A stretch of 64,000 nt of DNA, taken from positions 1,188,001-1,252,000 of the forward strand of contig BSBK01007741.1 of assembly GCA_027943335.1 (NCBI GenBank), given 5' to 3'. The notes under the pieces were generated by a model. It saw only the letters and a program-made list of their open reading frames with translations, made no database searches and was not told the origin of the DNA. Origin of the DNA: Chamaecyparis obtusa. Taxonomy: Eukaryota > Streptophyta > Pinopsida > Cupressales > Cupressaceae. Below, piece by piece: positions 21,939-34,494 of the stretch. Within the stretch, counting starts at the first letter, position 1; every line of letters starts with the position of its first letter. Position numbers and translations under genes: made by a program.

Positions 21939-23075
21939 TTATTGAGCCTCATAGTTCCAATCAAACTTCACATCCTTTTTCAGAAGTTTGACTATAGGCT
22001 TCACCAATTCCATAAAATTAGCAATAAATCTCCTGACAAAATTAATCTGCCCTAAGAAAGATTGTACACCTTTTATATTTTTTGGTGGAGGAACCTTCTT
22101 GATTGTCTCTACTCTTTCAGGATCAATCCTGACTCCTTTTGACACTATATGTCTGAGCAACTTCCCCTATGTCAAAAAAAATTGACATTTTTTTGGATTT
22201 AGGGAAATACCAAATTCTAGGGCTTTGACAATGACCTTTTCCAAGTGACAACAATGTTCTTCAGCCCTTTTAGAATAATCAATAAGATCATCCTAATACA
22301 CAACCATAAGGACATCAATCAACTCTTTAAAAGAAACATCCATTGCCCTTTGAAAAGTTTCTCCAACATTTTTTAAACCAAAAGGCATGCGAACATATAC
22401 ATATGTTCCCCATGGGGTTGTGAATGTTGTCTTAAATTGTTCTGATTCTTTAACCAGCATTTGATTATAACCTAAGAAACCATCCATCATTGACAAGAGC
22501 TCACAACCAATTACCCTATGCAGCATGGTTTCCATGTTAGGCAATCCATAATTGTCCTTAAGTGATGCCACATTTAAATTCCTGAAGTCAACACAGAGTC
22601 TAATGTCACCATTCTTTTTCCTCACTGGTACGATGTTAGAAACCCAGGAAGAATGTCTAATAGGCTCAATGATACGAACTCTCAATTTTATTAGTTTGGT
22701 CTGCATCTTTTTTGCTAATAAAGGGTTGATAGGTCTCTGTTTCTACCTGAATGGCTTGGTTTCTTCCTTTAGAGGGATTTCATGTTGAAATAAATCAGCT
22801 CTATATGCTTTAAGATCATCATAGGAGCAAGAAAATACATGCTTATATCTCTTCAATAGTCTTATCAAATTTCCTCTGACCTCTCTACTCAACCTTTTCC
22901 TAATATACACCATCTGAGGGGAAGTTTTAGATCCTAAGTTTATTTCTTCTAGGTCTTCCATTTTAGTGTTAGATTTTTGAGACAAGTAACCATCATTTAT
23001 TTTGAACATTCCTTCGAAATCCACTAACCCCTTTGGTATGTGATTTGAAGGTAGATGTACTATCTCAATTCCCAT
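21939..23075 (-). pseudogene. pol: pol relic of C: reverse transcriptase
   Basis: One frame throughout, cut by stops at about 22740, 22293 and 22160. The leader (22743-23075) ends in the FQHEIPLKEETKPFR segment that precedes gypsy RT. The RT core has VPVRKKNGDIRLCVDFRNLN, MMDGFLGYNQ and MPFGLKN motifs. The catalytic YxDD box reads Tyr-stop-Asp-Asp: the x codon is TAG (minus strand, 22295-22293). The last part (21939-22160) has the HIVSKGVRIDPERV and IKGVQSFLGQINFVRRF thumb/connection motifs. Copied RNA to DNA in the particle; dead in this copy. Confidence 0.92.
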
Positions 23076-23180
23076 AATACAATATTTTCCCTCAACACAT
23101 TGTTTTGCTGCATTAAAATCTATTTGTTGTCCATCATATTGATCTAGACCCTGAAGAAACCTAAGGATATCAAAATCATC

Positions 23181-23645
23181 CTAAAAAACTTGCCAGTTGT
23201 AAACATTATCAGGCACTGTAGGTCTACTCTTGATTTCTAACATAGACACACCAGTAAGGGTAACATCATTATTTTTAAGGACAACATTAGAAAGAAAATC
23301 TACCATGATATTATTGGATCTTTCTACCCAAATGAGATTGAAAGCCTCAAAGAATTCTAGTCTATCCCAGACAGCATGTTTATACAATTTCAATCTCTCA
23401 GCCTTGGCAGCATACTTAGATCATACTTGAGCTATAATTAATTGGGAATCACCATGGACCTTTAAACATCTGATACCATGCTTTATAGAAACATCTAATC
23501 CTAGTATTAGAGCCTTGTATTTATTAGTATTATTAGTACATTCAAAAGTCAACAATAAAGAGTACTTAAATGTAATACCTAATGGGGAAATGAAAACAAC
23601 ACCAGCCCCTGATCCTTCCTTGGAGCATCCACTATCAAAGAACAT
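23181..23645 (-). pseudogene. Second RNase H (aRNH-like) domain of C, upstream of RT
   Basis: Reads in the pol frame between protease and RT, with a stop near 23421. FFDSGCSKEGSGAGVV, FECTNNTNKYKALILGL and HGDSQLIIAQV are the three blocks of the archaeal-type RNase H found in Tat-group elements; WVERSNNIMVDFLS matches its last block. The catalytic Glu expected in the A-E-Y-E-A region is gone (N-K-Y-K-A). The domain lies before RT, whereas Tat/Ogre elements are usually described with it after the RT-linked RNase H; I am not certain how rare this order is. Confidence 0.75.
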
Positions 23646-23705
23646 TTTCCAAATTCCATTCTACTGTAATGCTAACTCATCCACTATTGGATATGTGTTC
23701 TTCAT

Positions 23706-24209
23706 CTAAGGAACTATCTCTTCAATTATGAAATTACTCATGTCAATGTCCACAAAGCAATTCAGGTCTTCTAGTGCAACCTTTTCAACCATAACTGAAG
23801 AACGGGGTTCTCTATACAGTTTTACTTCAGTCCCATTAACTAGGATAGTAGCATATGATAGATCCAATTGCAACTTTCCACTGACTACTGCAGCCCATTT
23901 TCTTGATAGTAGCATGCCATAATGAGGCTTTGTATCAACCACCACCACATCCATTTTGTATGTGGCCTCTAGGAATGCAGTAATTTTCACTTCAATTCCC
24001 ACTAGGGTTCCTACAATAGGCACTGCCCTGTTATCCATAGCATAGCATCTACCATTAGAGGTATCAACTTGTAGTCCTAGCTCTTTCATTACATGATAGG
24101 GCATTACAGTTATAGCAGCACCAGAATCAATCATACAATTTTTTAGTAGGAAATTATTCACTATCAATGTAACATAGAATGGGTCAATAGATGAAGGCTC
24201 TTGTGTCAC
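23706..24209 (-). pseudogene. pol: Aspartic protease of C
   Basis: 168 codons open in the pol frame. The active site CMIDSGAAITVMPYHVMKELGL has the D-S-G-A motif of retropepsins; a hydrophobic strand and a GMLLSRKW segment (ILLGR-like) follow. It would cut the Gag-Pol polyprotein. It joins the upstream linker and the downstream RNase H-like domain in the same frame, separated only by stops, so these were one polyprotein. Confidence 0.88.
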
Positions 24210-24245
24210 AATATTTCCAACACATACATCAGAGATGTTATCAAT

Positions 24246-24875
24246 TTAAATAGGCCCTTCTACTAAATTCCCCTTCTGTTGCATGGTAGGAGTTACCCCT
24301 TGTTCACTTATACGAGCCAAGGCTGCTATCTTATGTTCTTCAATTTTCAGCATTTCAAGTAAAGGGATGGAAACCTTCATTTGGGACAAGGCATGTCTCA
24401 TATCAAATGTGGGGGGATCTACATAAATATCAAGGTAATCTTTAGGCCTACCAATTTTCCTTTTACCCTTGTCAACAACAACCTCCTCATTCTTTTTCTT
24501 TTTAGTTACAAGCCCTTCCTTCTTATTATTTACAATATTAGGTTTTGGGGAATCCTTATTTTGAAGATTATAATTAACAAATACTAATCTAGGGACTCCT
24601 TGATTAGTATCCACCCTCCTCTTCCTTAAATTGTATGAAGATTTAGCTTGTGTTATAGTAGCCACCATTAAAGTTCTAATCTCCTCTTCACTGGGTGTTC
24701 TCCATTGTTTCTCATCTGACCCTAACTCTACTATATTTGCTTTGTATGTGTCACTATCAAATTCTTCATGATCAGAGTGAGTAAATACTTGTTGTTCACA
24801 ACCAAAGAAAAAATTCCTTTTATGATCAACATTTGGGTAGATCTCTTCATCATCTGAAGACAAGAGATCCCCCAT
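24246..24875 (-). CDS. N-terminal pol linker of C
   Basis: 209 codons open. Acidic start (MGDLLSSDDEEIYPN), a Lys-rich middle, and a C-terminal VSIPLLEMLKIEEHKIAAL segment that is common just before the protease of plant gypsy elements. Its ATG overlaps the gag stop (TAATG, 24877-24873), and it lies in the -1 frame relative to gag. Pol could have been made by -1 frameshifting or by reinitiation. Part of the pol polyprotein rather than a separate gene. Confidence 0.7.
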   Translation of the reverse strand: MGDLLSSDDEEIYPNVDHKRNFFFGCEQQVFTHSDHEEFDSDTYKANIVELGSDEKQWRTPSEEEIRTLMVATITQAKSSYNLRKRRVDTNQGVPRLVFVNYNLQNKDSPKPNIVNNKKEGLVTKKKKNEEVVVDKGKRKIGRPKDYLDIYVDPPTFDMRHALSQMKVSIPLLEMLKIEEHKIAALARISEQGVTPTMQQKGNLVEGPI

Positions 24876-27022
24876 TATTTAAACATGTTAACAACAGGCT
24901 TTTTGGATTCTTCATAATCTCCTGCATATGAATCATTTGGCTCTTCTCCCAGGGCCTGAGCCATAGCACATTGGAAAGGTGACTGAGGCATATTACAAGC
25001 CAAACACCAAGGGGTATTTTCCACATTATGTGTTGTATTTTTCTTCAAAGGATCTAGTGTATCTCTTCCTTTTTGGGGTTCATTGTTTTCAGGGACAAGC
25101 CTCCCATCTTTCCAATTTGTTTTATAGGGCATATCTCATAAATTGGGGAGTCTATCCTACCTCTAATAAGGTGGTCTTGCATCTTTAAAATTTATACCAC
25201 TTCTTTCAAGCTTTTTTGGGAAGTCCTTAGTAATACCAATTCCCTTGTCCATTTTATCATCATCCTTGGATGGCCTTGTAAGTTGTGGCTTTGCTTCCTT
25301 CCACAGTCTACCCTCATCCCTCTTATATAATTGCCCAGATGCCTTCCAGTTGATTTCAATGTTTATGGCTAATTTAAAGGCATCCCTTAGAGTATGAGGA
25401 TTTTTATCTCTCAGAAGATAAGGCATTTTACCATCCATAGAATTGAAATAAGTAGTCAAACAAACTACATCATCTAACCTCAAGACTTGGAACAATTTAT
25501 ACATTGCCTTTTGAAATCTACTATTGAATTCAGACATACTCTCGTTATAATTTTTTTTTTTATTATTAAACTCATTGAGCATGTAACTAGAATTCACATG
25601 TTTTGCATATTTTTCTTTGAAACATCTAACAAACTCATCCCATGATGTAACACTATTTTCACACAAACCCCTATAGCAATCCCTAGCATCTTCAGTGAGT
25701 GATTGAACAAAAAGTTTCATCACAACATCTTCATGCTCAATCTCATAGTCATTAATTTTATCTGAAAAGAATTTGAGATGCTCTTCACATGTAACAACAT
25801 TATTTCGAGTGAACTTAGGAATTTTTTCTCTGATTTCATTTCGAATAATGTTGGTTTGACAAGGGATACCATCAAAGAACAAGGGCCTATATCTATCTAA
25901 ATGAATAGGCCTCCTCTGGAAATTAGGTGGGACTTGGGTTCCTCCAATATTCTGACAAGGTACACTCCCATTTGGATTATTCGTCAACTAGACAGTAGGA
26001 TTTGTGTTCACAATAGGCACAAATACATTTTGTTTGACATTTGAAACTTGTGGGTTAAATAATGCATTACAAGGTAGACTAGTAGGAATTGTTCCTAAAC
26101 TATTAGGGGCTGAGCTACTAGCAGTCAAATTCAAATTTGCATGCAAGAAGGCTATCTTCTTTTTCATTTCATTAGCTGCAGCTTCCAATTCTAACTTCTC
26201 AAGCTAGAGAGCTAAATCTTCCTTAGCCTTTCTAGCCCTTTCCAATTCCATATTTGCTTGAGAAATAGTATTATGAGGGATAACCCTTTTAGGTTCATTG
26301 ATAGTTACAACAACCATTTTCTATTTTCCCTTATCAGAGACATCCTTAGGGGCATTTTTTAGTTCCTCATTCCTCTTAACCTCTGATGGATGCAATTTTC
26401 TAAGGACATGACTAGATCTGGCAAATTCATCTTTCTGAGGATCTGCTTTACTATCATCAACTTGTTTTTTCAAGGCACCCATGTCACCAAACAACTCATG
26501 ATCTAAACCTTGGACATCTTGACTTAAACTTTTGGCCTGGATTTCATTCTACTTCATTTTCCTAAGGAGCTCTTATCCTTCCATGAGAAATTCATAAATC
26601 TTCTCCTCCTGTATCTTCATTCTATTGGTAATTTCAACTAATTGCTCACATTCTTTCTCCCTTAAGGCTATCACTTCTTCCCTTAATTTCTCAGAATCAT
26701 AGGAAGTTTTTTCTACTATAGAAGTCTCTCTTGGTAAATCTAGGGTTTCTCTTGCAAGGAAAAAACCTACTTCTGTAGTCTCTTCTTCTTGAGAAGGATT
26801 AGTAGCATTGGGTTTCTTATTTCCAGCAACCTCTAGGTCATCAGAAGAAGAGGAAGCTTCATGAGGAATGGATATGGGAACTTGATTCTTAGAGAGTCCA
26901 AGAGAACTAGGATCATAGGCACCTCTTCTAAACCATTATTTTTGGTTAGGTGTATAGATTTCTTCCATATTACTTTCTATATGATCTCTATAAAATGACC
27001 TAGTAAGCCTTTGTCTACTCAT
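24875..27022 (-). pseudogene. gag: gag relic of C
   Basis: One frame from the ATG at 27022 to the TAA at 24877-24875, cut by about half a dozen stops (mostly TAG), roughly 715 codons. The N-terminal half is charged, with coiled-coil segments (LREEVIALREKECEQL). The capsid-like retrotransposon Gag domain lies at 25163-25987, with blocks IPKFTRNNVVTCEEHLKFF, HEDVVMKLFVQSL and SWDEFVRCFKEKY, homologous to the Gag of E. At the C terminus, CLACNMPQSPFQCA is a degenerate Cys motif rather than a proper CCHC knuckle. Builds the particle. Confidence 0.88.
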
Positions 27023-27206
27023 GGTATTGCCACGATATTATCAACCTTTATCAGGATTACCAGACACTAGTAAATTTAGAGCTTAGAGTCCCCACCCACA
27101 AACAAATGGGAATATAACCATAATAACTGGTCTATAGCACAATCAATAGAGATTTAGCAAAACCCTAACCTATCCATTGTGCACTATTTTTCTTAGACGG
27201 AAAAAG

Positions 27207-27224
27207 TCCCCAGCAGAGTCACCA
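27207..27224 (-). other. Primer-binding site of C
   Basis: TGGTGACTCTGCTGGGGA on the minus strand, next to the inner end of the 5' LTR. E has the identical 18 bases. The similar TGGCGACTCTGCTGGGGA type is known from Tat/Ogre elements and is usually assigned to tRNA-Arg (from memory, not checked). Confidence 0.75.
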
Positions 27225-27228
27225 TTTT

Positions 27229-30200
27229 ATTTCGTGCTTAGATCTACAGATGATTTAAGATTCATACAATCTTCAATACTATAACTCCAATAATCCCAAT
27301 AGATGCATCTAATGCAAGCACTAATGTATTAAGGTTGTAAGACCTTCTTCACTTCGAGTATAAAACTCGGGCACATTTACCTTCTTAAAAGTTTCTTCAA
27401 AGCATCAAAATACACATCTATGCACTTGACATAAATGTATCAACTCAAAGACATACAACAAAAGTAAATGGAGGTAAATTCTTGATAAATTGATAGTGAA
27501 CAAATGTAAATCAAACCAAAACTAGTGCCTTTTTCATTGGGCTAGAGTCAAAACTGAACGTCGATAGAATCCTATTAACACAAAGATACTAAAATTCAAA
27601 TATATTGCCTAACAATATATTCTCCCAATTCCCAACCTTGCCATCAAATTCATGCATAGAATTTCAAATCCTAGAGACCTCCCTGAAGATTTATTCTCTC
27701 CTTGAGAGAAACTTGAGTTTAACCCCTATATTCACCTTGTGAACAATACATTAAAAAGTCTTACTAATTAATGCATAAGAAATTCAAGAGCATCCATACA
27801 TGAAGACTAACAAAGATAGCAATGGAACTTCAATATATTTGTATTAATTCTCAGATGTATCCATTGTAATTTCAAAAAACATTCCAAGAAGTTCAATTCT
27901 ATATTCAGTTTTCTTTACAAAAGTTCTAACCCCCAAAATGAGCAAAAACTTGCTATAAATAACAACAGCCATCTTGGAATCCTCGAAAGGATGCAACAAG
28001 CTTAGGAAGGCTGGGAAAATGACTTGAACAAAAGACAAAAAGTATAAACCAAAGATAATGATTATAGTAACAGAAAGTAGTTCACAACTACTGACGTCTT
28101 CACAGGTGGCACCTTTGTCTGAAGATATTTCAGAGCAATTATCTTCATTTGTTACTTGAATGTTGACCACCATTATAGGATAACTTACATCATCCTATGT
28201 TTGAAACATGCTCTCCCTCAAATTATGGATCAGGTGCCATGTGTGCTCTACTCTTCTTCTTCTTCTAACACAAGGACAGTTGGCTTCTTCTTTTTCCTCT
28301 GTCATTTTGTCCCAGGCCACCACATCATCATCAAAAGGCCAACTGTAAGCTTGCAGTTCCTTTAGTGATTTGATTTGCTGGTCCCACATAGAATCATTTA
28401 TTGCCTTTTCTTCTACCACAAACTGTATGTAGTCACCCTCAACTTTAAACAAACTATCAATTATACTATTACACCCTTCCCAATCTAGGGTACTATCACC
28501 ATTAAGGAAATCATCTTGTTTGATTACTAGCTGATCCATTGATGCCTTCCACTCATCTATACTGACTACCTATCCATCATCACCATATATTGGAGGCAAG
28601 TACCTATTCTAGTCCCTGTCAAACATAGCCAACTGGCCTTTATTTGGTTACATTTTCCTTTGAAAAACTTTGATATAGCACTTACCAAACCAATTTTCTC
28701 AAATACCTCTATTACTATCTCAGGAATATCAAGCTTACTTTCCTACAAAGCATCTAATTTATCAAACAACAAACTTCTTCCTGACCAAACATTGTACAGT
28801 GGCTCCAAGGTAGCCAGTGACTCATTCACCTTTTCATTAGCCTTGTTCAAGTGACTAACTAATTGATGGATGACTTCTATCTTCTCCTATATTTTTCTCT
28901 ACCTATATTGCACAATCTTTGCTATAGTATCTAGGGATGCATCCAATCTTACTTTCCCTAAGTCCTCAAAAGGCTTGTCAGCAACCTCTGTCTCTATTTG
29001 AGGAGGGGCCTCAATTTACAAAGAAGGGATGGAAACTACTTTTGAGGCTTCTTCAAGTTTCATCTTTCAGTCCTCAACCTCATCCAATTTCTTGACCATC
29101 ATAAGTTGCAAATCCCTATCCTTTGCTACCTTCATCAAATTTTCAAACAATCTGTCATATCTCTCTGATAGCTAGATAGTCTTTGCTTCATTAAGGTGGG
29201 CAAGGTGCACAACTGCCTTAGACAACTCAAGATTAGTAGTATTTTGTATGGTTGAGACTATCTTATCTCCCTCCATCTTGTCTTCTATGCTCACCAAAGA
29301 TGGCTTCTGAGTTCTTGGAGCCAGAGACCATAAAGCAACTGCCTACGACTTAGGGTCATAGCCACTTCCCCTAATCACATCATCAATTTGTACCTCATAT
29401 GACAAGCCTCCCTGAGGTTACTTCCTAATTTGGTCTATGAGGAAGGTGGATGTCAAATCCCATCCAAGAGTCAAGAGCATACCACTTGACTTAACCATTT
29501 CTCTAGCCTCCTCTACAGTAATGCTTTCAAGACTGGGGTCATATGATGTTAAAGTCCTCATTTTTTCTTCACTTGGCTACATACCCTCAGGTAGAGACTT
29601 CTTCACCTCTTCATGTTTCCTCCAAATGAGGAAATACCTAAATTATTTACTTTTTATGAATTGCTCATCATTAAGAAACTCTTCCTGATAGAGTTCTCTT
29701 TCATCCTTTCCTAGCAACAAGGATCGATCCCCCTCCTCTTTTGTTACAAGATTCTTGCCATCCCTGATGGCCTTTCTTATCTGATGATGATAAGCCCTAT
29801 CACCAAGCACCAGAGCTGAAGAAATATCAATTACCTTCTTTTGTTTTCTCTTCTTTGAAGGTTCACCAAACTCAATTTTCTATTTTTTCAAAGGTGGCTC
29901 AGAAGTAGCCACTTCCTCTTGTTAACCATAAGTCAAATCAATTACTGGTACATCCTCTCCTTGAGGTGGACTAATGCCTTCCTGTGACTCATTAGTGTAC
30001 TCCTTAGGTTCAAAGGCTGAATAATCCCTAGGGACCTCCAACTTTTCTTCAATCTAGTCTTCTAACTGATTAGATAGAGTACTATACATTTCTATCATCT
30101 TCTCCATTCTTTGCAAGAATGGGAGCTCAGTGAAATAACCACCAAAAGGAATACCAGCTAACTTTAGCCTTTCCTGAATATTAAGTAACTCAAAATATTT

Positions 30201-33200
30201 TCTCCACCTTTTCTTGGCTTCATCAAAATCTAAGATGTTTCTTATCACATTTTCTTCATCTAATCCCTCATGCTCCTTAATTGACCCAATATTTGGAATC
30301 AGAGTCATTCTGGCTTTCCTAATGAAACCCTTGGATTCCACATACCTTCAAGTGGCTGAACACATCTTGAAATGATTTAACCAAATGTTGACCTTATCCA
30401 AATCCCTCTTTCCAATTAAGAAAATACCTATTCTGAAATACGTTGGTGTAAAAGTCCCCTTTCTATGAGGTGCAAGGTGCTCTCTGTCAGTCCACATCAA
30501 TTTCCATATAAACTCCATCATGGAAACTCTAGGAGGCACATATCTGGGTAACAAATGTGGGGATTGAGGGAAACCATAAACCCTAATAATTGTGTAACTA
30601 TCCCCAAGGTAGAAATCACCCCAATTGTGATCTCCTGTCCACTTATCCTCAAACTGCAATGGCCTTAGCAAGCTCAAAACATTTTTTGACAATCTTGTAA
30701 CATTTGTACCCAACATCCCAAGAACCAGATGAACAAAGTAATTTTGAAAGATAGAAAAATTACACTCATTGGAAGTGTAATTCTAGACCCTTAACCAGTA
30801 CTGCAATGGGTTTGGCTAGTTATTAAAAGTTCTCCTTAGTTTCAACATCATAGCATCAAGGGAGTCAACATGGTAAAATAAGATCAAGTGCATGAGAAGG
30901 GAATAATACATTAACTTGATAGGTCTTTTATTTTCTTTGATAGATATAAAGCCCTCATGTATCCTATCGATCACATATTGGATGTAATCATAGTTAGTAT
31001 TTGAGAGAGAATTCTGAATATCTAAAATTATCATTAATAGGTCGACAGGAAACTTTTCCTCATCTCCATCAATTCCTAAAACCCTACACAACCCATGACA
31101 CTGGAATTTAATGTAACCACTCAGGGATGAAAATAGATAAGGAGCATTCATACTAGCAGGAAGAGGGGCAATGTAATTACCATGCTTGGGCATGTGCCTA
31201 ATAATTTGACTTTTAACATACCCGATATTAATAGCATACTTATCTCTCTCTTTTTTCAAGTCAATCTCAATAGAAGAGGAAGCATAAAAATCAAAAGCCC
31301 TCATGAAGGACCCCCTATGTAAGGAAAGGAAAAGAAATTGGTCTTCTCATCTAATAGTTCTTGAAATGGGGTCATAAAGCCTCACTAACACAATAATTAG
31401 GTCAACATCAAGGAAAAAATCAGGCACAATCAACTTGGCCATCCCTAAAGTCCAAGCATTACAGATTGGAATTGCTTTATTCCTATTATTGTAAAAATAT
31501 GAGAAGATGGTGAAACCTATTCCTGAAGGCGTGATAGGATCTTTGCATTTGTCCATAAGCTCTTCAAAGGCTGTGTCAATAGCCATCTTGTTCTAGTTTG
31601 AACCTAGTAGTAGCTTGATAAATTCATCAGAGTAATTCGGCTTCCCCTTGTCTTCTCTGCTTTGTTCCTTCACACCTCCATTAGAAGACATGACACCTAC
31701 CTCTGGATGACTCATTTTGTCGAGAAAGAAGATATTACAGCTCTGCAGCTTCACTCCTACAACCTCGAAGTCAAAAATTCACAATCAACATCAAAAAAAC
31801 TTTGAGCATAGAAGGAAATGAGGTCCTTACTATATACTTCAAGAATTTACATGCATATGATTGCCAAATTGTAATGAATCTATCCTAAGTCACTTTTGCA
31901 TTTAATTTCGTACACTACCAACCTTCAAATCACAGCTACCCATGGCATAGAAGCTAACAGGATTATTTAAAAAATCAAAAATAGGGTGCGAGACTAGTGA
32001 TCATAGCTTTTTGCATTAAAAACCCTTAATTAATGACAAAATCCATTGTTAAAACCTGATTGGACAGCTTTCTACTTTTCTCCAGCTCGACACAATACCC
32101 CTTTCCACATTGTAATGGCTCAAAAATAACTGAGGGCATTGAGAACTTAACCAGACATGACTTAAAGATCCAGCAAACAAAGGAAACTCATGATCTCAAA
32201 AAGAAATGCCAACCTATGATTAAGATTGGAGATCCAGAGACCAAGCCATTCACAAAATCTTAGAATGACTTCTTAACTCAAGGCTTTGTATCAAGATCTT
32301 GCGACAACTGTTGATCCCAGAAATGATCAATGATTCAAAGGCAATATTTTGACTCACACTAAGCCCCCAACCAACTATTGAAAACACTCTTTACTCTACT
32401 TTGTTCACCAAGTCGTTGAATACTTTAGAGCTTAACTAACTAATTATGAGATCCCACGAACATTGCACTCGCTAAGTCGCTAAATAACTTAGGGCACCGA
32501 CATCTTTTCTTGAGATTAAGCAACAAGAGAAAACCTCTAATGTTCACCAAAATTCTTTGTCAAAGCCACCAAACTAAAAGATCATGAGAACAAGACTCAT
32601 TCACCAGATTGCCAGATAATTTTATGTAGGACCCAATCCTTGCGAGATTAAAGCATGACCACTAGATGAAAAGACAATCAATGGCATTCGCTAGATCGCT
32701 GGAAAGTCATGAAGTTAGCCACCCAATCCAAAGAACAAGAGACAACTACCTCACTGAGTCACCAAATGATTTTGAGAAACTACCATATATCGAGTGCAAA
32801 GGAGATTACACAGTCACTAAATCACTGGAGGAAAACTTAACCATGATATGAACTGGGATATTCAGCAACTGAAGAAAGCTTAACCAAAGGATTCACTGCA
32901 ATCACCAAATCACTAAAATACTTACAGATAGGGAAATACATTGCACAATTTGGTGAAGACTAGGAAAAATGACCAGGTGCAAAAAGGAAAACTTAAGTGA
33001 CCCGAAAAGTAATGACGAAACATAAGAATCAAGGCAAACTTAAGGGTTTACATGAAGACACAAGATTTTCTCAAGGACAAAACCTAGGGCAAGGGTTTTC
33101 AAACTTGGTTATGGAAAATTTGATGAATTTTGAAAACCTAAACCATAGGAATAACTTGCAAAAGGTGTAAACCAGGATTTGAAATGGTAAACCTCATAAA

Positions 33201-33219
33201 CCTAGAAAAATATCCAACA
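27229..33219 (-). repeat. 5' LTR of C (5,991 bp)
   Basis: Full match in layout to 14028-20019. The inner end is degraded (ATTTCG in place of TGTTAG). The outer end ..ATCCAACA is followed by TSD CATTG. Holds non-coding DNA at 27229-28194 and 31716-33219 and the relic ORF between. Confidence 0.93.
28195..31715 (-). pseudogene. Long relic ORF inside the 5' LTR of C (~1,170 codons)
   Basis: Second copy of the LTR-encoded frame. It runs from the ATG at 31715 in one frame to about 30054, including 30816-31304 (162 codons) and 30348-30716, then on to 28195 with many stops; the coiled-coil part near 28860-29230 is more decayed than in the other LTR. Comparing the copies separates old from new damage: TAG at 30818-30816 and 29579-29577 occurs only here (CAG in the other copy), while the TAG near 31595 is shared. 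The presence of the same frame in both LTRs is forced by reverse transcription and is not independent evidence for selection. Confidence 0.7.
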
Positions 33220-33224
33220 CATTG

Positions 33225-34234
33225 TTGACAATTCAGCCTTAGAAGAACAAGACATATCAATTGAGGAAGAAAGGATGGAAACAAGGAAGGAAGAAGAAAA
33301 AAGAGTAGAGATTCAAGTAAATACAGAGGTTGAAGGATAGAAAGGGGAACCGAGAAAAGTAAAAATCAATCCTACCCCTGAGATTGTAGCAAAGAAACCA
33401 TACATTGAATCAATTTTTTCTAACTTTGGGAAAGAAGTTGATGATGATGATCAAATGGACCTGATCTCATCTCTTAAAAAAATTATTGGTAAGAACAAGA
33501 AGGTAAAAAGCCTTGAAGGATTATTGCAGGAAGTAATAGAGAAATTGTAGAGTGTTGTGACTAATCAGATAACAGAGGTAGATCCACAGGTAAAAGCTAG
33601 AGAATTTATGAAGGCATTTGATAATGAATTCACTAACTTGTCAGATATAGCTACACTGAAAGCACAGGCAGCCTATGAGGCTAAAGTATTTCTTGATATA
33701 TGTCAAAATATCAAAAATGATATCAATAATTTGGATGTATGTATAAAGGACTTAAGAAGGAATTTGGATAGAGGAAAAGCTTTGTATATACAATGTACAA
33801 ATACAGGAAATCATGTATCAGATATAACTGAGAAGATAAAAGAAAAGGAGAAAGAAATTCAAATAGAGGTAAATCTATTAACCAACCCTAATGTAAAGAT
33901 ATTAGATTGTGAAAAGAGAATAAACAAACTAAAAGATGATATAAGAATCCTTAGTGATGAAAGAGACAAGAAATTGAGAAGATTCACCCTTTTAAGAGAG
34001 CACATTTCAGTGAAGATAAGTATCATTGAAGGACAATTGGAAGAATATCTTTCATCAAAGACATCTTATGAGAAGTTTAACTTTGCAAACCTTCATGCAT
34101 GTGAGATCACATCTTATGGTTTATGTGTACTACTCAGTGTTGCAAACATCGTTAAAAAGGCATGGGAGGAGATACAAAACATTAAAGTAAATTTTGCAAA
34201 TTGTGTTGCAAGCCTACCGGCTTTGCAATTTTGA
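33225..34234 (+). pseudogene. ORF2 relic of B, C-terminal part
   Basis: Continues the B frame directly after the right TSD of C. Acidic and Glu-rich at first with stops near 33340 and 33549, then a clean 225-codon frame at 33557-34234. This last part is mostly coiled coil (KEKEKEIQIEV, EKRINKLKDDIRILSDERDKK) and ends in a hydrophobic segment near the stop. It corresponds in place to the C-terminal coiled coil of A1 ORF2 (5022-5585), with low residue identity by eye. Confidence 0.75.
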
Positions 34235-34287
34235 ATCAAGGTAAACATTTTTTAAGATAGTTTTGGCACCCTTTTTTGTCATTGTTG

Positions 34288-34299
34288 TCAAAGGGGGAG
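34288..34299 (+). other. Upstream (extra) polypurine tract of B
   Basis: TCAAAGGGGGAG follows the ORF2 stop and lies about 190 bp before the LTR-adjacent tract, as in A1 and A2. Confidence 0.55.
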
Positions 34300-34480
34300 T
34301 GATAGCAAAAAATTGATACATTGGTATGTATATGGAATTATATTCCTATGGGGAGTATAGATGATATATAAGACATATGGAGATATAAGGATTGTAAAGA
34401 TATATTTTGTTATGGCCACAATTTTGGAGTTTTGTGACTTAGCCAATTTTCTCATATGTTGCCACCAATGACAAAGGGGG

Positions 34481-34494
34481 AGATTGTTGGCAAT
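34481..34494 (+). other. Polypurine tract of B
   Basis: ACAAAGGGGGAGAT abuts TGTTGG of the 3' LTR; identical to the tract of A1. Confidence 0.88.

Larger units (their letters stand above)
14028..33219 (-). mobile_element. Ty3/gypsy Tat-like element C with ~6-kb LTRs
   Basis: Two LTRs of 5,992 and 5,991 bp flank an internal region with gag, protease, two RNase H domains, reverse transcriptase and integrase on the minus strand. TSD CATTG at 14023-14027 and 33220-33224. The LTRs read TGTTGG...CTAACA in element sense. PBS TGGTGACTCTGCTGGGGA lies at 27207-27224, near the inner end of the 5' LTR. The domain set with an extra RNase H and the PBS type point to the Tat/Ogre group (inference). By eye the LTRs differ at 8 of 60 positions at 17103-17162 vs 30301-30360 and 4 of 60 at 18241-18300 vs 31441-31500, so the insertion is not recent. 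Confidence 0.92.

Noticed and set aside
22552..22788. 78-codon plus-strand frame opposite RT
   Set aside because: Shadow of the RT frame on the other strand.
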